This document shows positions 16,494-26,047 of a DNA stretch of 64,000 bases, piece by piece. The DNA is from DATMER01 sp035556715 (GTDB lineage Bacteria > Acidobacteriota > Thermoanaerobaculia > Multivoradales > UBA5704). The position numbers and the translations under genes are program-made. The notes below the pieces were generated by a model. That model saw nothing but the letters and a program-made list of their open reading frames with translations, was not told the origin of the DNA and did no database searches. The stretch lies in contig DATMER010000049.1 of assembly GCA_035556715.1 (NCBI GenBank), forward strand, positions 62,001-126,000. Reading direction: 5' to 3'. Each line of letters opens with the position of its first letter. Position 1 is the first letter of the stretch.

Positions 16494-18041
16494 CTATAAG
16501 CAATACCCCCGCGCCACCGCCCGGTAATCCTCTACTTGCCTGCTCTCCCATTCTCCATCTTTCCCCAACTCCGTAGCCATTAGCCGCGCCACCGTTGTCG
16601 CGGCCTCTGCGCTTGCCCGGGCGTCGAGGAGGAGGGCTCGGGTGCGGCGGGCTAGGACGTCCTCGACTGTTCGTGCCATCTCGTGGCGGACGGCCCAGAT
16701 GGCTTCGCAGAGGCGGTAGGGGAGGCGCGGATGGAGCGGCTCGCGTAAGGCCGGTTGCTCTTCACAAAGCCGGACGAGAGCGGTTGCGTCCGAGCCGTAG
16801 ACCGCCCAGTCCTCGGTCGGTTCTACCTCGGACCAGCCGTGGAGGCGCAGGTCCGCGGTAGTCGAAGGGAGCTCCGGCAATCCAGCCAGAACAGCAGCCT
16901 GGCTTACTGTGTCCTCTCCCATCTTTCGGTAGGTTGTCCACTTTCCTCCGGTGATCGTCACCAGGCCCGAGGGAGAGATGAGCAATGTGTGGTCCCGCGA
17001 AAGGGTGGCGGTCTTCAAGCCTTCGCCTCCACGCACCAGGGGGCGCAGGCCGGCGAAACAGGAGAGCACGTCGGCGGGCGACGGGTCCCTGGTGAGGTAA
17101 CGGGCGATGTGGGTGAGGAGGAAGTCCACCTCTTCGGGCAGGGCGCGTGGCTCCAGCGATCTTTCGGAGAGCGGCGTGTCGGTCGTTCCCACGATGACCC
17201 GGCCGTGCCAGGGGACCGCGAAGAGGACGCGGCCGTCGTCGGTGTGCGGGACCAGGATGGCGCTCGCGCCGGGCTGGAAGGAGCGGTCGAGCACCAGGTG
17301 GATCCCCTGGCTGGGAGCGAGGATCGGCTCGCTGTCCGGTTCGTCCATGCGCCTGAGATCATCGGCGAAGACCCCGGTGGCGTTGACCACCACCCGGGCG
17401 CGGACCTCGCGTTCGGTCTCCGTTTCCGCGTCCCGGACCACGGCCCCTCGCACCAGACCGTTCTCCTTGAGCAGGGAGATCACGGGCATGTAGTTGAGGG
17501 CGGCTCCGCCGAGGTCCAGGAGCGTCCGCATCAGGGTGATCGCGAGGCGGGCGTCGTCGAACTGGCCGTCGTAATACATGACGCCGCCGCGCAAGCCCGC
17601 GGGCTCCAGGGTGGGGATGATCTCCAGCGTCTCGTCGCGGGAGAGGAAGCGGGACGGGCCGAGGCCCATCCGGCCGGCGAGCATGTCGTAGAGCTTGAGC
17701 CCGACGCCGTAGAAGGGGCCTTCCCACCAGTCATAGGTCGGGACCACAAAAGAAAGGTTGTGGACCAGGTGGGGAGCATTCCTGAGGAGGAGCCCGCGCT
17801 CGTGGAGGGCTTCGAGCACCAGCGCTACGTTCCCCTGCTGGAGGTAGCGCACGCCGCCATGAATCAGCTTTGTGCTGCGGCTGGAGGTCCCCTTCGCGAA
17901 GTCGTGCTGCTCCACGAGGAGCGTCCGGTAGCCTCGCGATGCCGCCTCGACTGCCGTGCCCAGACCGGTGGCGCCGCCGCCGATGACGAGAAAGTCCCAG
18001 GGCTCCGGGTCATCAAGGCGGGAGAGGAGGGAGGCCCTCAC
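16494..18041 (-). CDS. glpD: Aerobic glycerol-3-phosphate dehydrogenase
   Basis: A 515-residue flavoprotein that oxidises glycerol-3-phosphate to dihydroxyacetone phosphate at the inner membrane and feeds electrons to quinone. The FAD-binding motif VIGGGATGLGTAVEAASRGY is at about residues 19-38, followed by the family signature GTSSRSTKLIHGGVRYL. GGKWTTYRKMGEDT lies toward the C-terminal domain. The GTG start at 18041 overlaps the glpK stop as GTGA, so the two are translationally coupled. Length is normal for the family. Confidence 0.95.
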   Translation of the reverse strand: MRASLLSRLDDPEPWDFLVIGGGATGLGTAVEAASRGYRTLLVEQHDFAKGTSSRSTKLIHGGVRYLQQGNVALVLEALHERGLLLRNAPHLVHNLSFVVPTYDWWEGPFYGVGLKLYDMLAGRMGLGPSRFLSRDETLEIIPTLEPAGLRGGVMYYDGQFDDARLAITLMRTLLDLGGAALNYMPVISLLKENGLVRGAVVRDAETETEREVRARVVVNATGVFADDLRRMDEPDSEPILAPSQGIHLVLDRSFQPGASAILVPHTDDGRVLFAVPWHGRVIVGTTDTPLSERSLEPRALPEEVDFLLTHIARYLTRDPSPADVLSCFAGLRPLVRGGEGLKTATLSRDHTLLISPSGLVTITGGKWTTYRKMGEDTVSQAAVLAGLPELPSTTADLRLHGWSEVEPTEDWAVYGSDATALVRLCEEQPALREPLHPRLPYRLCEAIWAVRHEMARTVEDVLARRTRALLLDARASAEAATTVARLMATELGKDGEWESRQVEDYRAVARGYCL

Positions 18042-19522
18042 GCCCACCCCTTCGCCCGCTCGACCCCCTTGGCCCAAAATGCCCGCGACTCCGCGATCCG
18101 GCCGCGGTCCTTCGAGGGTTCGAAAACCTTTTCCATCTGCCAGTGGCTCTCCACGTCCTCGGGGCTTTTCCAGACTCCCACGGCCAGGCCGGCGAGGTAG
18201 GCGGCTCCGAGGGCGGTGGTCTCGCGCACGGTGGGCCGGGCCACGGGCACGCCTCCGAGATCGGCCTGCATCTGCATCAGGAGGTCGTTTTCCGCGGCTC
18301 CGCCGTCCACCCGCAGCTCGGAGACCGCGACTCCGGAGTCCCCTGCCATGGCTTCGAGGACGTCCGCCACCTGATGGGCGATGCCTTCGAGCGCTGCGCG
18401 GGCGATGTGGGCAGCCGAGGTTCCGCGGGTGATCCCCAGCAAGGTTCCCCGGGCGTGGGGGTCCCAGTGCGGCGCACCGAGACCGGTGAAGGCGGGGACG
18501 AGGACGATACCGCCCGAGTCGGGAACGCTCGCCGCCAGCGCCTCGATCTCGGACGAGCTGCGCACGATCCCGAGACCGTCCCGGAGCCACTGCACCGCGG
18601 CGCCTCCCACGAACACGCTCCCTTCGAGGCAGTAGTCGGTGTGGCCGCGGAGACGCCAGGCCGGCGAGGTGAGCAGCTCGTGCTTGGAGCGGATCGGGCT
18701 CCGCCCCGTGTTCATCAGGAGGAAGCAGCCGGTGCCGTAGGTGCACTTGGCCATGCCGGTGCGCACGCAGGCCTGTCCGAACAGGGCCGCCTGCTGGTCG
18801 CCGGCCACCCCGGCGATGGGGATGGGGCCGCCGAGGAGGTCCGGCACGGTCTCGGCGTAGACCTCGCTGCACGACCGGACCTCTGCGAGGATCGAGCGCG
18901 GCACGCCGAGGGCCGCGAGCAGCTCGTCGTCCCAGGTTTCGCCGAGGATGTTGAAGAGGAGCGTCCGCGAGGCGTTGGTGACGTCCGTGGCGTGAAGCGT
19001 GCCGCCGGTCAGGTTCCAGATCAGCCAGGAATCGATGGTGCCGAAAGCGAGCCTTCCGGCGTCGGCCGCGGCGCGGACCTCGGGGACGTTGCGGAGGAGC
19101 CAGGCGATCTTGGTGCCGGAGAAGTAGGGGTCGAGGACGAGGCCGGTCTTCTTGCGGAAGGCGGGGAGGTGGCCTTCGTGCCGGAGGCGCTCGCAGTCCT
19201 CGGCGGTGCGGCGGTCCTGCCAGACGATGGCGTTGTAGAGGGGCAGGCCGGTCGTCCGGTCCCAGAGCACCACGGTCTCGCGCTGGTTGGTGATGCCGAG
19301 GGCGGCGACGTCCCGGGCCGTGAGGTTGGCGGTCTGGAGCGCCTCGCGGGCGACGGCGATCTGGGTCTCCCAGATCTCCATCGGGTCGTGCTCGACCCAT
19401 CCGGGCCGGGGGAAGATCTGCCGGAATTCCCTCTGGGCCACGGCCCGGATCGAGCCGCGTTCGTCGAACACGATGGCGCGCGAGCTGGTGGTCCCCTGGT
19501 CGAGCGCGAGGATGTGGGGCAA
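18038..19522 (-). CDS. glpK: Glycerol kinase
   Basis: A 494-residue FGGY-family kinase that phosphorylates glycerol with ATP. The N-terminal LALDQGTTSSRAIVFDERG, WVEHDPMEIW, GITNQRETVVLWDRTTG and AGVAGDQQAALFGQ are diagnostic. It is the first gene of a glpK-glpD operon that converts glycerol to dihydroxyacetone phosphate. No glycerol facilitator gene is present here. It is divergent from the methyltransferase gene, with only 63 bases between starts, so the two promoters must overlap. Confidence 0.97.
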   Translation of the reverse strand: MPHILALDQGTTSSRAIVFDERGSIRAVAQREFRQIFPRPGWVEHDPMEIWETQIAVAREALQTANLTARDVAALGITNQRETVVLWDRTTGLPLYNAIVWQDRRTAEDCERLRHEGHLPAFRKKTGLVLDPYFSGTKIAWLLRNVPEVRAAADAGRLAFGTIDSWLIWNLTGGTLHATDVTNASRTLLFNILGETWDDELLAALGVPRSILAEVRSCSEVYAETVPDLLGGPIPIAGVAGDQQAALFGQACVRTGMAKCTYGTGCFLLMNTGRSPIRSKHELLTSPAWRLRGHTDYCLEGSVFVGGAAVQWLRDGLGIVRSSSEIEALAASVPDSGGIVLVPAFTGLGAPHWDPHARGTLLGITRGTSAAHIARAALEGIAHQVADVLEAMAGDSGVAVSELRVDGGAAENDLLMQMQADLGGVPVARPTVRETTALGAAYLAGLAVGVWKSPEDVESHWQMEKVFEPSKDRGRIAESRAFWAKGVERAKGWA

Positions 19523-19585
19523 GGCGAGTCCCTCCCGCGGGGAACTCTACACGAGAGGAGGTGTAAGCTCTCCCGCGTGGAGACC

Positions 19586-20353
19586 ATGACACCGCCCAGT
19601 GCCTCCGGGGTCCCGGGACCCGGACCTGTCCCTCCCCACCCCCTGCTGACCCGGTACTACGCCGACGAGGCGCAGCGCCGGAAGCGGGTCGGCTCCTGGT
19701 TCGACGGGGCCGCCCCGGACTACGACTGGATCAACCAGGCCATGAGCTTCGGCTCCGGCGCGTGGTACCGGAAGCAGGCCCTGCTGCGAGCCGGACTTGT
19801 CCAGGGAATGAGCGCGCTCGACGCGGGATCGGGTACCGGTGTGGTCGCGGCCCAGGCGGGGGAAATCGTCGGTCCGCGCGGCAACGTGACCGCGCTCGAT
19901 CCGAGCCTCGGGATGCTGGGCCAGGCGGAGAGGCGTGGAGTCCGCATCCGGGTGCGCGGCGTGGCGGAGGCCCTCCCCTTCGCGAGCAGACGCTTCGACT
20001 TCCTCTCCATGGGGTACGCGCTGCGGCACGTGCCCGACCTTCATGTGACCTTCCGGGAGTACCACCGGGTGCTCAAGCCTGGAGGCCGGCTCCTGATCCT
20101 GGAGGTCACTCCCCCTCGCTCGCGGCTGGCATTCCGGCTCCTCAAGCTCTATCTCAGGACCCTCGTGCCCCTCATGGCGGGCTTCGGCCAGGGAGGGAGC
20201 ACCTCCCGCGAGCTCATGGAGTACTACTGGGACACCGTCGAAGCCTGCGTGCCGCCGCAGGTCATCCTGGAAGGCCTCGAAGCCGCTGGCTTCTCCAAAG
20301 TGAGCCGGTACGTGGCCAACGGGATCTTTTCCGAGTACACCGCGGTCGGCTGA
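19586..20353 (+). CDS. UbiE/MenG-type quinone methyltransferase
   Basis: A 255-residue SAM-dependent methyltransferase. Motif I is LDAGSGTG (78-85), and FDFLSMGYALRHVPDL and RVLKPGGRLLILE match UbiE/MenG. The family methylates demethylmenaquinone or a ubiquinone precursor; acidobacteria use menaquinone, so a MenG role is more likely (inference). A 20-residue Pro-rich N-terminus precedes the conserved part. GTG at 19577 is an alternative start. It converges with the pilT gene, which ends two bases after it. Confidence 0.88.
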   Translation: MTPPSASGVPGPGPVPPHPLLTRYYADEAQRRKRVGSWFDGAAPDYDWINQAMSFGSGAWYRKQALLRAGLVQGMSALDAGSGTGVVAAQAGEIVGPRGNVTALDPSLGMLGQAERRGVRIRVRGVAEALPFASRRFDFLSMGYALRHVPDLHVTFREYHRVLKPGGRLLILEVTPPRSRLAFRLLKLYLRTLVPLMAGFGQGGSTSRELMEYYWDTVEACVPPQVILEGLEAAGFSKVSRYVANGIFSEYTAVG

Positions 20354-20354
20354 G

Positions 20355-21422
20355 TCAGTCCTCCTCGACCAGGTTCTCGAAGCGCGCCTTGCTGCTGGCC
20401 TTCATGTAGGCCTCGTGGGCAGTGATCTTGCCGTCGTCCACCAGGGCCATCAGGGCGTCGTCCATCATCTGCATGCCGATGGAGCGGCCGCCCTGGATGA
20501 TGGTCTGGATCATCGGGGTGTTGCCCTCGCGGATCACGTTCGGCAGGCCGGGGGTCTTGAGCAGGATCTCGTTGACCGCGCAGCGGCCCAGGCCGTCCGC
20601 GGTGCGCAGGAGGAGCTGCGAGATGATGCCGGCGACCGACTCGGCCAGCGTCGTGCGGATCTGCGCCTGCTCGTCGGCCGGGAAGGCGTCGATCAGCCGG
20701 TCGATCGTGTTCGCCGCGCCGTTCGTGTGCAGCGTGCCGAACACCAGGGCTCCCATCTCGGCCGCGGTGACCGCGAGCGAGATCGTCTCCAGGTCGCGCA
20801 TCTCGCCGACGAGGATCACGTCCGCGTCCTGCCGGATCGCCGCGCGCAGCGCAGCGCCGAAGCTTTCGGTGTCCGTCCCCACCTCGCGCTGCGAGAAAAC
20901 TGATTTCTTGTTCTTGTGCACGAACTCGACCGGATCTTCGATCGTCACGATGTGCTTGGAGTAGGTGGTGTTGATCCGGTCGATGATGGCGGCGAGCGTG
21001 GTGGACTTGCCCGAGCCCGTGGGACCGGTGACCAGCACGAGGCCCTGCTGCAGGTGCGCCAGGGTATCGATCGCCTTGGGAAGGTTGAGCTTCTCCAGCG
21101 GGACGATCTCCTCGGGAATGATGCGGAACACCGCGCCCGCGCCGTTCTCCTGCCGCAGGTAGTTGGCGCGGAAGCGGGCCACCCCCTCGAAGCCATAGGC
21201 GAAGTCGAGGTCGCCGCAGCCTTCGTAGTCCGTCCACTGCTCTTTGGACGTGATCTCCCGCAGGACTTCGCAGAGCGCGTCGTGAGTCATCACCGGCCAC
21301 CCCGACACCGCTTCCAGCGAGCCGTGGAGGCGGATGCGCGGCTCCAGCCCGGCAGCCAGGTGGAGGTCGGAACCCTTGTTGTCTCTCAGGTATTGGAAGA
21401 GCTCGTGCAGCCGGGGCGCCAT
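20355..21422 (-). CDS. pilT: PilT-family twitching ATPase
   Basis: A 355-residue secretion ATPase. Walker A is GPTGSGKST at 133-141, with the Asp box ITIEDPVEFVH, Walker B DADVILVGEMRD and the His box GTLHTNGA. There is no N-terminal extension beyond the PilT core. It retracts type IV pili at the inner membrane. It lies 12 bases downstream of a second PilT-like gene on the same strand, so the two form an operon. No pilin genes are in the window. Confidence 0.92.
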   Translation of the reverse strand: MAPRLHELFQYLRDNKGSDLHLAAGLEPRIRLHGSLEAVSGWPVMTHDALCEVLREITSKEQWTDYEGCGDLDFAYGFEGVARFRANYLRQENGAGAVFRIIPEEIVPLEKLNLPKAIDTLAHLQQGLVLVTGPTGSGKSTTLAAIIDRINTTYSKHIVTIEDPVEFVHKNKKSVFSQREVGTDTESFGAALRAAIRQDADVILVGEMRDLETISLAVTAAEMGALVFGTLHTNGAANTIDRLIDAFPADEQAQIRTTLAESVAGIISQLLLRTADGLGRCAVNEILLKTPGLPNVIREGNTPMIQTIIQGGRSIGMQMMDDALMALVDDGKITAHEAYMKASSKARFENLVEED

Positions 21423-21434
21423 GATCGTCTCTCT

Positions 21435-22802
21435 TCAGTTGGTGAACTTCGCCGGGTCCTCGGCGTTGCGCGCGGCTTCGTCGCGGGTGATGACGCCGTT
21501 CTTGAGCAGGTCGGCCAGCGAGGCGTCGAGCAGGCACATGCCGTGGGAGGCGCCGGTCTGCAGCACGGATTTGATCTGGAAGGTCTTGTTGTCCCGGATC
21601 AGGTTGCCCACCGCCTTGTTGCAGACCAGCACCTCCAGTGCCGGCACCCGTCCGCTGCCATCCGCCTTGACGGCCAGACGCTGCGAGACCACGGCGCGCA
21701 GCGACTCGGAGACCATGGTGCGGATCTGCTCCTGCTGCGACGGCGGGAACACGCCCAGGATGCGGTTGATGGTGCGGATGGCGTTGTTGGTGTGCAGGGT
21801 GGCGAGCACGAGGTGGCCGGTCTCGGCCGCGGTGAGTGCGAGCGCGATCGTCTCCAGGTCGCGCAGCTCGCCGATGGCGATGATGTCCGGGTCCTCGCGC
21901 AGGGCGGCGCGCAGGGCGCGGGCGAAGGAGCCGGTGTGTCGCCCGACCTGGCGCTGGTTGACCACGCACTTCCTGGAGCGGTGGATGTACTCGATCGGGT
22001 CCTCGATGGTGATGATGTGGTCCTGCCGCTCCTGGTTGATGATGTTGACCATGGCGGCCAGGGTCGAGGACTTGCCGCAGCCCGCCGGACCGGTGAACAG
22101 CACCATCCCCTGGTGGAAGTTGGCGAACCGCGCCAGGGAGGTGGGGAGCCCCAGCACCTCCAGGGTTGGCGGGATCGGAGGGATGGCCCGGAACACGGCG
22201 TCGAGGCCGCGCTGCTGGCGGTAGGCGTTGGCGCGGAAGCGGCCGACGCCGGAGATCGTGTAGGCGAAGTCGATCTGCCCGTGCTCGTCGAGCTCCCGCT
22301 GCTGCTCGGGGGTCAGGACCTCCCGGATCAGGGTGTTGGACACCTCCGGGGAGAGGGGCTCGGACTCCGGCTCGAAGAGCTCGCCGTTGCGCCGCAGCTT
22401 GATCGGCGCGCCGCAGTGCAGGTGGAGATCGCTCGCGCGCTGCCTCGCCGCGAAGGTGAGCAGGGTGTCGAGGCGGCGCGAGCCTTGGCGCCACTCGGCT
22501 TTTGCCGGTGGGGTCGCCGGCTGGCTGACCGGCTGGGTGATCGGTGCCGGAGCCGGTGCCGGCACGGGCGCCGGCTGCTGCTCCTGGGAATTCTGCTTGG
22601 CGAGGTAGTCTCGCTGGACCGTGCGGAGCTGTTCGAGCTGGCGGAGGTTGAGCACCCCCCGCTCGACCAGGATCTCGCCCAGCCCGCGCAGCCCTCCCTC
22701 CTGGTCCCAGGCCGAGGTCGCCTCGGCGAGCTGGTCCTGGGAGACGAGCTTGTAGTGGAGCGCGATGCGCCCGAAGAGGACTTCGTCCTGACCTAACGGC
22801 AT
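21435..22802 (-). CDS. PilT-like ATPase with extra N-terminal domain
   Basis: A 455-residue protein. Residues 1-70 resemble the N-terminal domain of GspE/PilB ATPases (GRIALHYKLVSQDQLAEA and LGEILVERGVLNLRQLEQL). A Pro/Ala/Gln-rich linker follows at about 75-105, then a PilT-like motor with Walker A GPAGCGKSS, ITIEDPIEYIH and LATLHTNNAI. It combines a PilB-type regulatory domain with a PilT/PilU-type motor and lacks the tetracysteine motif of PilB. It probably works with the adjacent PilT as a retraction partner. Confidence 0.88.
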   Translation of the reverse strand: MPLGQDEVLFGRIALHYKLVSQDQLAEATSAWDQEGGLRGLGEILVERGVLNLRQLEQLRTVQRDYLAKQNSQEQQPAPVPAPAPAPITQPVSQPATPPAKAEWRQGSRRLDTLLTFAARQRASDLHLHCGAPIKLRRNGELFEPESEPLSPEVSNTLIREVLTPEQQRELDEHGQIDFAYTISGVGRFRANAYRQQRGLDAVFRAIPPIPPTLEVLGLPTSLARFANFHQGMVLFTGPAGCGKSSTLAAMVNIINQERQDHIITIEDPIEYIHRSRKCVVNQRQVGRHTGSFARALRAALREDPDIIAIGELRDLETIALALTAAETGHLVLATLHTNNAIRTINRILGVFPPSQQEQIRTMVSESLRAVVSQRLAVKADGSGRVPALEVLVCNKAVGNLIRDNKTFQIKSVLQTGASHGMCLLDASLADLLKNGVITRDEAARNAEDPAKFTN

Positions 22803-22895
22803 GGTGCATCGAGAGTAGAAGAGGAGGCGTCCGGCGTCAACTCCGTTAGAATCGCGCGGTTCTTTTCGTTCTGATCCAGGGACAGGGAGGCGATC

Positions 22896-25184
22896 ATGGC
22901 AATGATGGCGACGGAGGCTGAGCCGGTGAAGGAGGAGCGCGGTGCGGGTTCGTGGGGCCTTGTCCTGGCCCTCGTGCTGTTCGCGCTGACGCTGCTGTTG
23001 GTCCGCGCGCGGCTGGAGCCGCCCGCGCCGAAGGGGGCGGATGCTCCGGCCGCCGAGTTCTCCGGCACGCGTGCCCGCGAGCTCCTCCGCAGCCTGGCCG
23101 GGGACGGCAGCCCGCACCCGGCCGGGAGCCCCGCCAACGAGCGGATCCGCGAGACGATCCTGGCGGAGCTGCGGCGGCTGGGCTATACACCCCAGGTGCA
23201 GGAGGGGATCGCCTGCAGCCGGGGCGCCACGTGCGCCAATCTGCGCAACGTGGTCGCCCGCCTGGAAGGGTCCGCCGCAGGAAAGGCTGTTCTCCTCATG
23301 GCCCACTACGATTCGGTCGCGGCGGGGGTGGGGGCCGGCGACGACCTGTCGGGCGTGGCCACGGTCCTGGAGACCGCCCGCGCCCTCAAGGCCGGGCCGC
23401 CGCTCCAGGGGCCGGTGATCCTCCTGCTCGACGACGGCGAGGAGATGGGGCTGCTCGGAGCCGAGCTCTTCGTCTCCCGCCACCCCATGGCCAAGGAGAT
23501 CGGGGTCGTGGTCAACCTGGAGGCCCGCGGCACTTCCGGGCCGAGCCTGATGTTCGAAACGATTGGCGACGACGCCTGGCCGGTCGGGCTCTACTCGGGC
23601 GCGGCGCCGCATCCCATCACCAGCTCGGTCTACGCCACCATCTACGAGGTCCTGCCCAATGACACGGACCTTTCCGTGTTCAAGCGCTCCGACCGCGGCT
23701 ACCAGGGGCTGAACTTCGCCTTCATCCGCAACCCGATGCACTACCACACGAGCGCCGACTCGGTGGAGAACGTCTCGCCCTCCAGCCTCCAGCACCACGG
23801 GGACAACGCCCTGGCCGCGGTCCGGGCGCTGGCCGGAACCTATGCGGCCTCGCCGCCGAAAGGAGACGTCGTGTTCTTCGACGTCCTCGGTTTCGGCGTG
23901 GTGCGCTGGCCCAAGGGCCTGACGCCTGTCCTGGCCGTCCTGGCGCTGGTCCTGGTGGGGGTGGCGGCGGTGCTCGCCCTGCGCCGGGGCACGATCCCGC
24001 GGCGGGGCTTGCTCTTCGGCCTGCTCGGCTTCTTCGGCGCGGTGGTGCTGGCGGCGCTCCTCTCGATGGGGCTCGGCATGGGAGTCCGCGGGGCGTCGCC
24101 TTACGCGTGGTCGGACGATCCGCTGCCGGAGATCGCCGCGTTCTGGCTGCTCGCGCTCGGGGTGGTCATGTTCATCTCGGCGGCGGTCTCCCGCCGGGCC
24201 GGAGCGCCGGGGCTCTGGGCAGGGGTGTGGATCGGCTGGGCGGTGCTCGGGGTGGCGGTGGCGCTGACCGCGCCGGGCATCTCCTACCTGTTCGTGGTGC
24301 CGGCCGTGGTGGCAGGGATCACGGGGCTGGTGGCGCGTCCGGGAGGGACGGTCTCGTCCCTGGTTCCCGGGCTCGTGGCCGCCGTGCTCTGGATCCCCCT
24401 CCTGCTGCCCCTCTACGACGGCCTGGGACTGCAGGCCCTGGTCGTGATCGGAGTCCTGGCGGCGGCGCTGTTCACCACGCTGGCCCCCCTGGTGCCCGCC
24501 TCCGGAAGCCTGGGGAGGAAGCTGCTGCCGATCGCCGCCGTCGTCCTGGCCCTGGTCTGCGTCGTCCTGGCCTACGCTTCGGCGCCTTTTTCGGAAGATG
24601 CGCCGCAGCCGCTCGCGATCCGGCTCTTCCAGGATGCGGACAGCCGGGCGGCGCGCTGGCTGGTGCGCGGCGCGCACACGCTGCCGCCCGCCCTGCGGCA
24701 GGTGGCCCGGTTCTCGGACCAGCGCGAGACGCCCTACCCCTGGGCGCCCAACCGCGCCTACGTGGCTCCGGCGCAACCCGTGGACCTGCCGGGGCCGCAG
24801 GTCTCGGTCCTGGAGGACTCGGCGGCGCGCGGCAAGCGGAGGCTCCGCCTGCTCCTGACCTCGAACCGCCAGGCGCGCATGGCGACGGTCGCCATCCCGC
24901 CCGGGGCGAAGCTCGAATCGGCGCGGATGGAAGGGCAGGAGGTCCCGCTGGGCCTCTTCCGACAGGGAGAGGACTGGGCCGAGATCGAGATGGTGACGCT
25001 GCCGCCGGACGGGGTCGAGCTGGAGATCGTGCTCGGCGAGAGGCGGCCCCAGGACTGGTACGTGTACGACGTCACCCCCGGGCTGCCCCCGGCAGGGGAG
25101 GCGTTGCGCGACGCCCGTCCGGCAAGCGCGGTGACCTTCCAGGAGGGGGACACGATCCTGCTCAGCCGCAAGGTTCGGATCTAG
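22896..25184 (+). CDS. M28-family membrane metallopeptidase
   Basis: A 762-residue protein. One N-terminal membrane helix lies at about 20-36. The M28 aminopeptidase domain (60-310) has visible zinc ligands H137, D149/D150, E182/E183 and H284, in MAHYDSV, GAGDDLSGV, LDDGEEMGLLG and HYHTSAD. About eight membrane helices follow from 335 to 565, then a roughly 190-residue extracytoplasmic C-terminal domain. This layout matches the FXNA/ERMP1-like membrane peptidases of eukaryotes and their bacterial relatives. Substrate is unknown. AGGGAGG lies five bases before the ATG. Confidence 0.9.
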   Translation: MAMMATEAEPVKEERGAGSWGLVLALVLFALTLLLVRARLEPPAPKGADAPAAEFSGTRARELLRSLAGDGSPHPAGSPANERIRETILAELRRLGYTPQVQEGIACSRGATCANLRNVVARLEGSAAGKAVLLMAHYDSVAAGVGAGDDLSGVATVLETARALKAGPPLQGPVILLLDDGEEMGLLGAELFVSRHPMAKEIGVVVNLEARGTSGPSLMFETIGDDAWPVGLYSGAAPHPITSSVYATIYEVLPNDTDLSVFKRSDRGYQGLNFAFIRNPMHYHTSADSVENVSPSSLQHHGDNALAAVRALAGTYAASPPKGDVVFFDVLGFGVVRWPKGLTPVLAVLALVLVGVAAVLALRRGTIPRRGLLFGLLGFFGAVVLAALLSMGLGMGVRGASPYAWSDDPLPEIAAFWLLALGVVMFISAAVSRRAGAPGLWAGVWIGWAVLGVAVALTAPGISYLFVVPAVVAGITGLVARPGGTVSSLVPGLVAAVLWIPLLLPLYDGLGLQALVVIGVLAAALFTTLAPLVPASGSLGRKLLPIAAVVLALVCVVLAYASAPFSEDAPQPLAIRLFQDADSRAARWLVRGAHTLPPALRQVARFSDQRETPYPWAPNRAYVAPAQPVDLPGPQVSVLEDSAARGKRRLRLLLTSNRQARMATVAIPPGAKLESARMEGQEVPLGLFRQGEDWAEIEMVTLPPDGVELEIVLGERRPQDWYVYDVTPGLPPAGEALRDARPASAVTFQEGDTILLSRKVRI

Positions 25185-25208
25185 GAAATTCGGATCTAGG
25201 AAAAACAA

Positions 25209-25238
25209 AGGGCGCGAAGCCATCCGGCCTCGCGCCCT
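25209..25238 (-). terminator. Terminator of the gene at 25262-25585
   Basis: A GC-rich stem (GGGCGCGA/TCGCGCCC) is followed on the minus strand by TTTGTTTTTCC. A 15-base direct repeat (TTCGGATCTAGGAAA, copies near 25174 and 25189) lies at the 3' end of the convergent M28 gene and may be a small duplication. Confidence 0.8.
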
Positions 25239-25261
25239 CGGGATCTGCGGATGGAGCGGGC

Positions 25262-25585
25262 TTACATGGCCTTGGCGGCGTCGATGGACTCCACCGTGAT
25301 GGTGTCGCCCTCGACGGCGCCCTTGACCACGACCTCGTGGCCCAGGTGCTCCTCGGCGAGCTTCTGGTTGCTGAGCTGGTAGATCTTCTCGTCGGCGGTG
25401 TTGTAGAAGACCAGCTTGCCGCCGTTCTCCAGGCACTTCTTGGCGCAGCCGGCGTGCTCGGCCTTGGCGCCCTTGGCGGCGCAGTGGTCGTCGGTGACCC
25501 AGCCGGTCCAGGAGCCGGCGCCCGCGGCGGCGAAGGCGGGGGTGAGGAGCGCGATGGCTGCGATGGCGATGAGGGATCTCTTCAT
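25262..25585 (-). CDS. Small secreted Cys-containing protein
   Basis: A 107-residue protein with a signal peptide (MKRSLIAIAAIALLTPAFAAA). The mature part starts with GSWTGWVTDDHCAAKGAKAE and holds three Cys (DHC, AGCAKKC). It ends in an OB-like beta stretch (HEVVVKGAVEGDTITVESI). Proteins with this 'GWVTDxHC...CxxxCxxxGxKLVFY' pattern are frequent in acidobacteria and have no known function. The Cys/His pattern suggests metal or haem binding, or disulfides. It has its own terminator. Confidence 0.8.
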   Translation of the reverse strand: MKRSLIAIAAIALLTPAFAAAGAGSWTGWVTDDHCAAKGAKAEHAGCAKKCLENGGKLVFYNTADEKIYQLSNQKLAEEHLGHEVVVKGAVEGDTITVESIDAAKAM

Positions 25586-25660
25586 GGCGTGTCTCCCTGT
25601 AAGAGTCAGTTGAATCGAAGTCGCAGGATGTTAGCACAGGCGGAGCCCTCATCCCCCCGG

Positions 25661-25775
25661 CCCCCTCTCCCGGTCCCCCGAGCATGCCCGTCCCGGGAGA
25701 GGGGGAGACCTGCTTTGATTACCCGAAGCCGAGGGAGGGCGGTGGCGCCCTCTCCTGCGCAGCAGGGGAGGGACG
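25661..25775. repeat. CCCCCTCTCCC-type inverted repeats
   Basis: CCCCCTCTCCCGG (25661-25673) pairs perfectly with CCGGGAGAGGGGG (25693-25705). A second imperfect hairpin, CCCTCTCCTG/CAGGGGAGGG, lies near 25750-25775. Related inverted repeats occur at 29798-29972 and 56325-56360. Intergenic elements of this kind recur widely in GC-rich genomes. Together with the 21-bp array this fills the gap between 25586 and 26047. Confidence 0.75.
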
Positions 25776-25800
25776 GGGAGGGGTTTTCCTCGCCCCCTGT

Positions 25801-26010
25801 ACACCCTGGCACGGGCCTCGTGCCCTGTTGCACGGCGCCCGTGCCGGGGTGCACAGCGGCTGCGCCATGGGGCACGGCACCTGTGCCGGGGTGCAAGCCG
25901 GCTATGCCGTGGTGCAGAGCGACCGTGCCATGGGGCGCGGCGGCCGTGCCATAGGGCACGAGGGCTATGCCACCGGGCACGAGCGGCGTGCCCTGGTGCA
26001 CGGCGTCTCT
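25801..26010. repeat. Array of ten degenerate 21-bp repeats
   Basis: Ten units of exactly 21 bp in strict phase, consensus close to GCCATGGGGCACGGCGGCCGT. Most units contain GTGCC...GGCAC, so each can form a small hairpin and neighbours can pair. The period equals two helical turns. Both strands stay open across it and give heptapeptide repeats, but no start, ribosome site or known protein is associated. The array lies just past the frameshifted toxin. Confidence 0.85.
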
Positions 26011-26047
26011 GGCAGCGGCCGCGCCCGTCACACCGGCCTTGCTTCCA

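Noticed and set aside
25801..26010. CRISPR-like regular array
   Set aside because: Units are contiguous 21-mers without spacers, and no cas genes are near.
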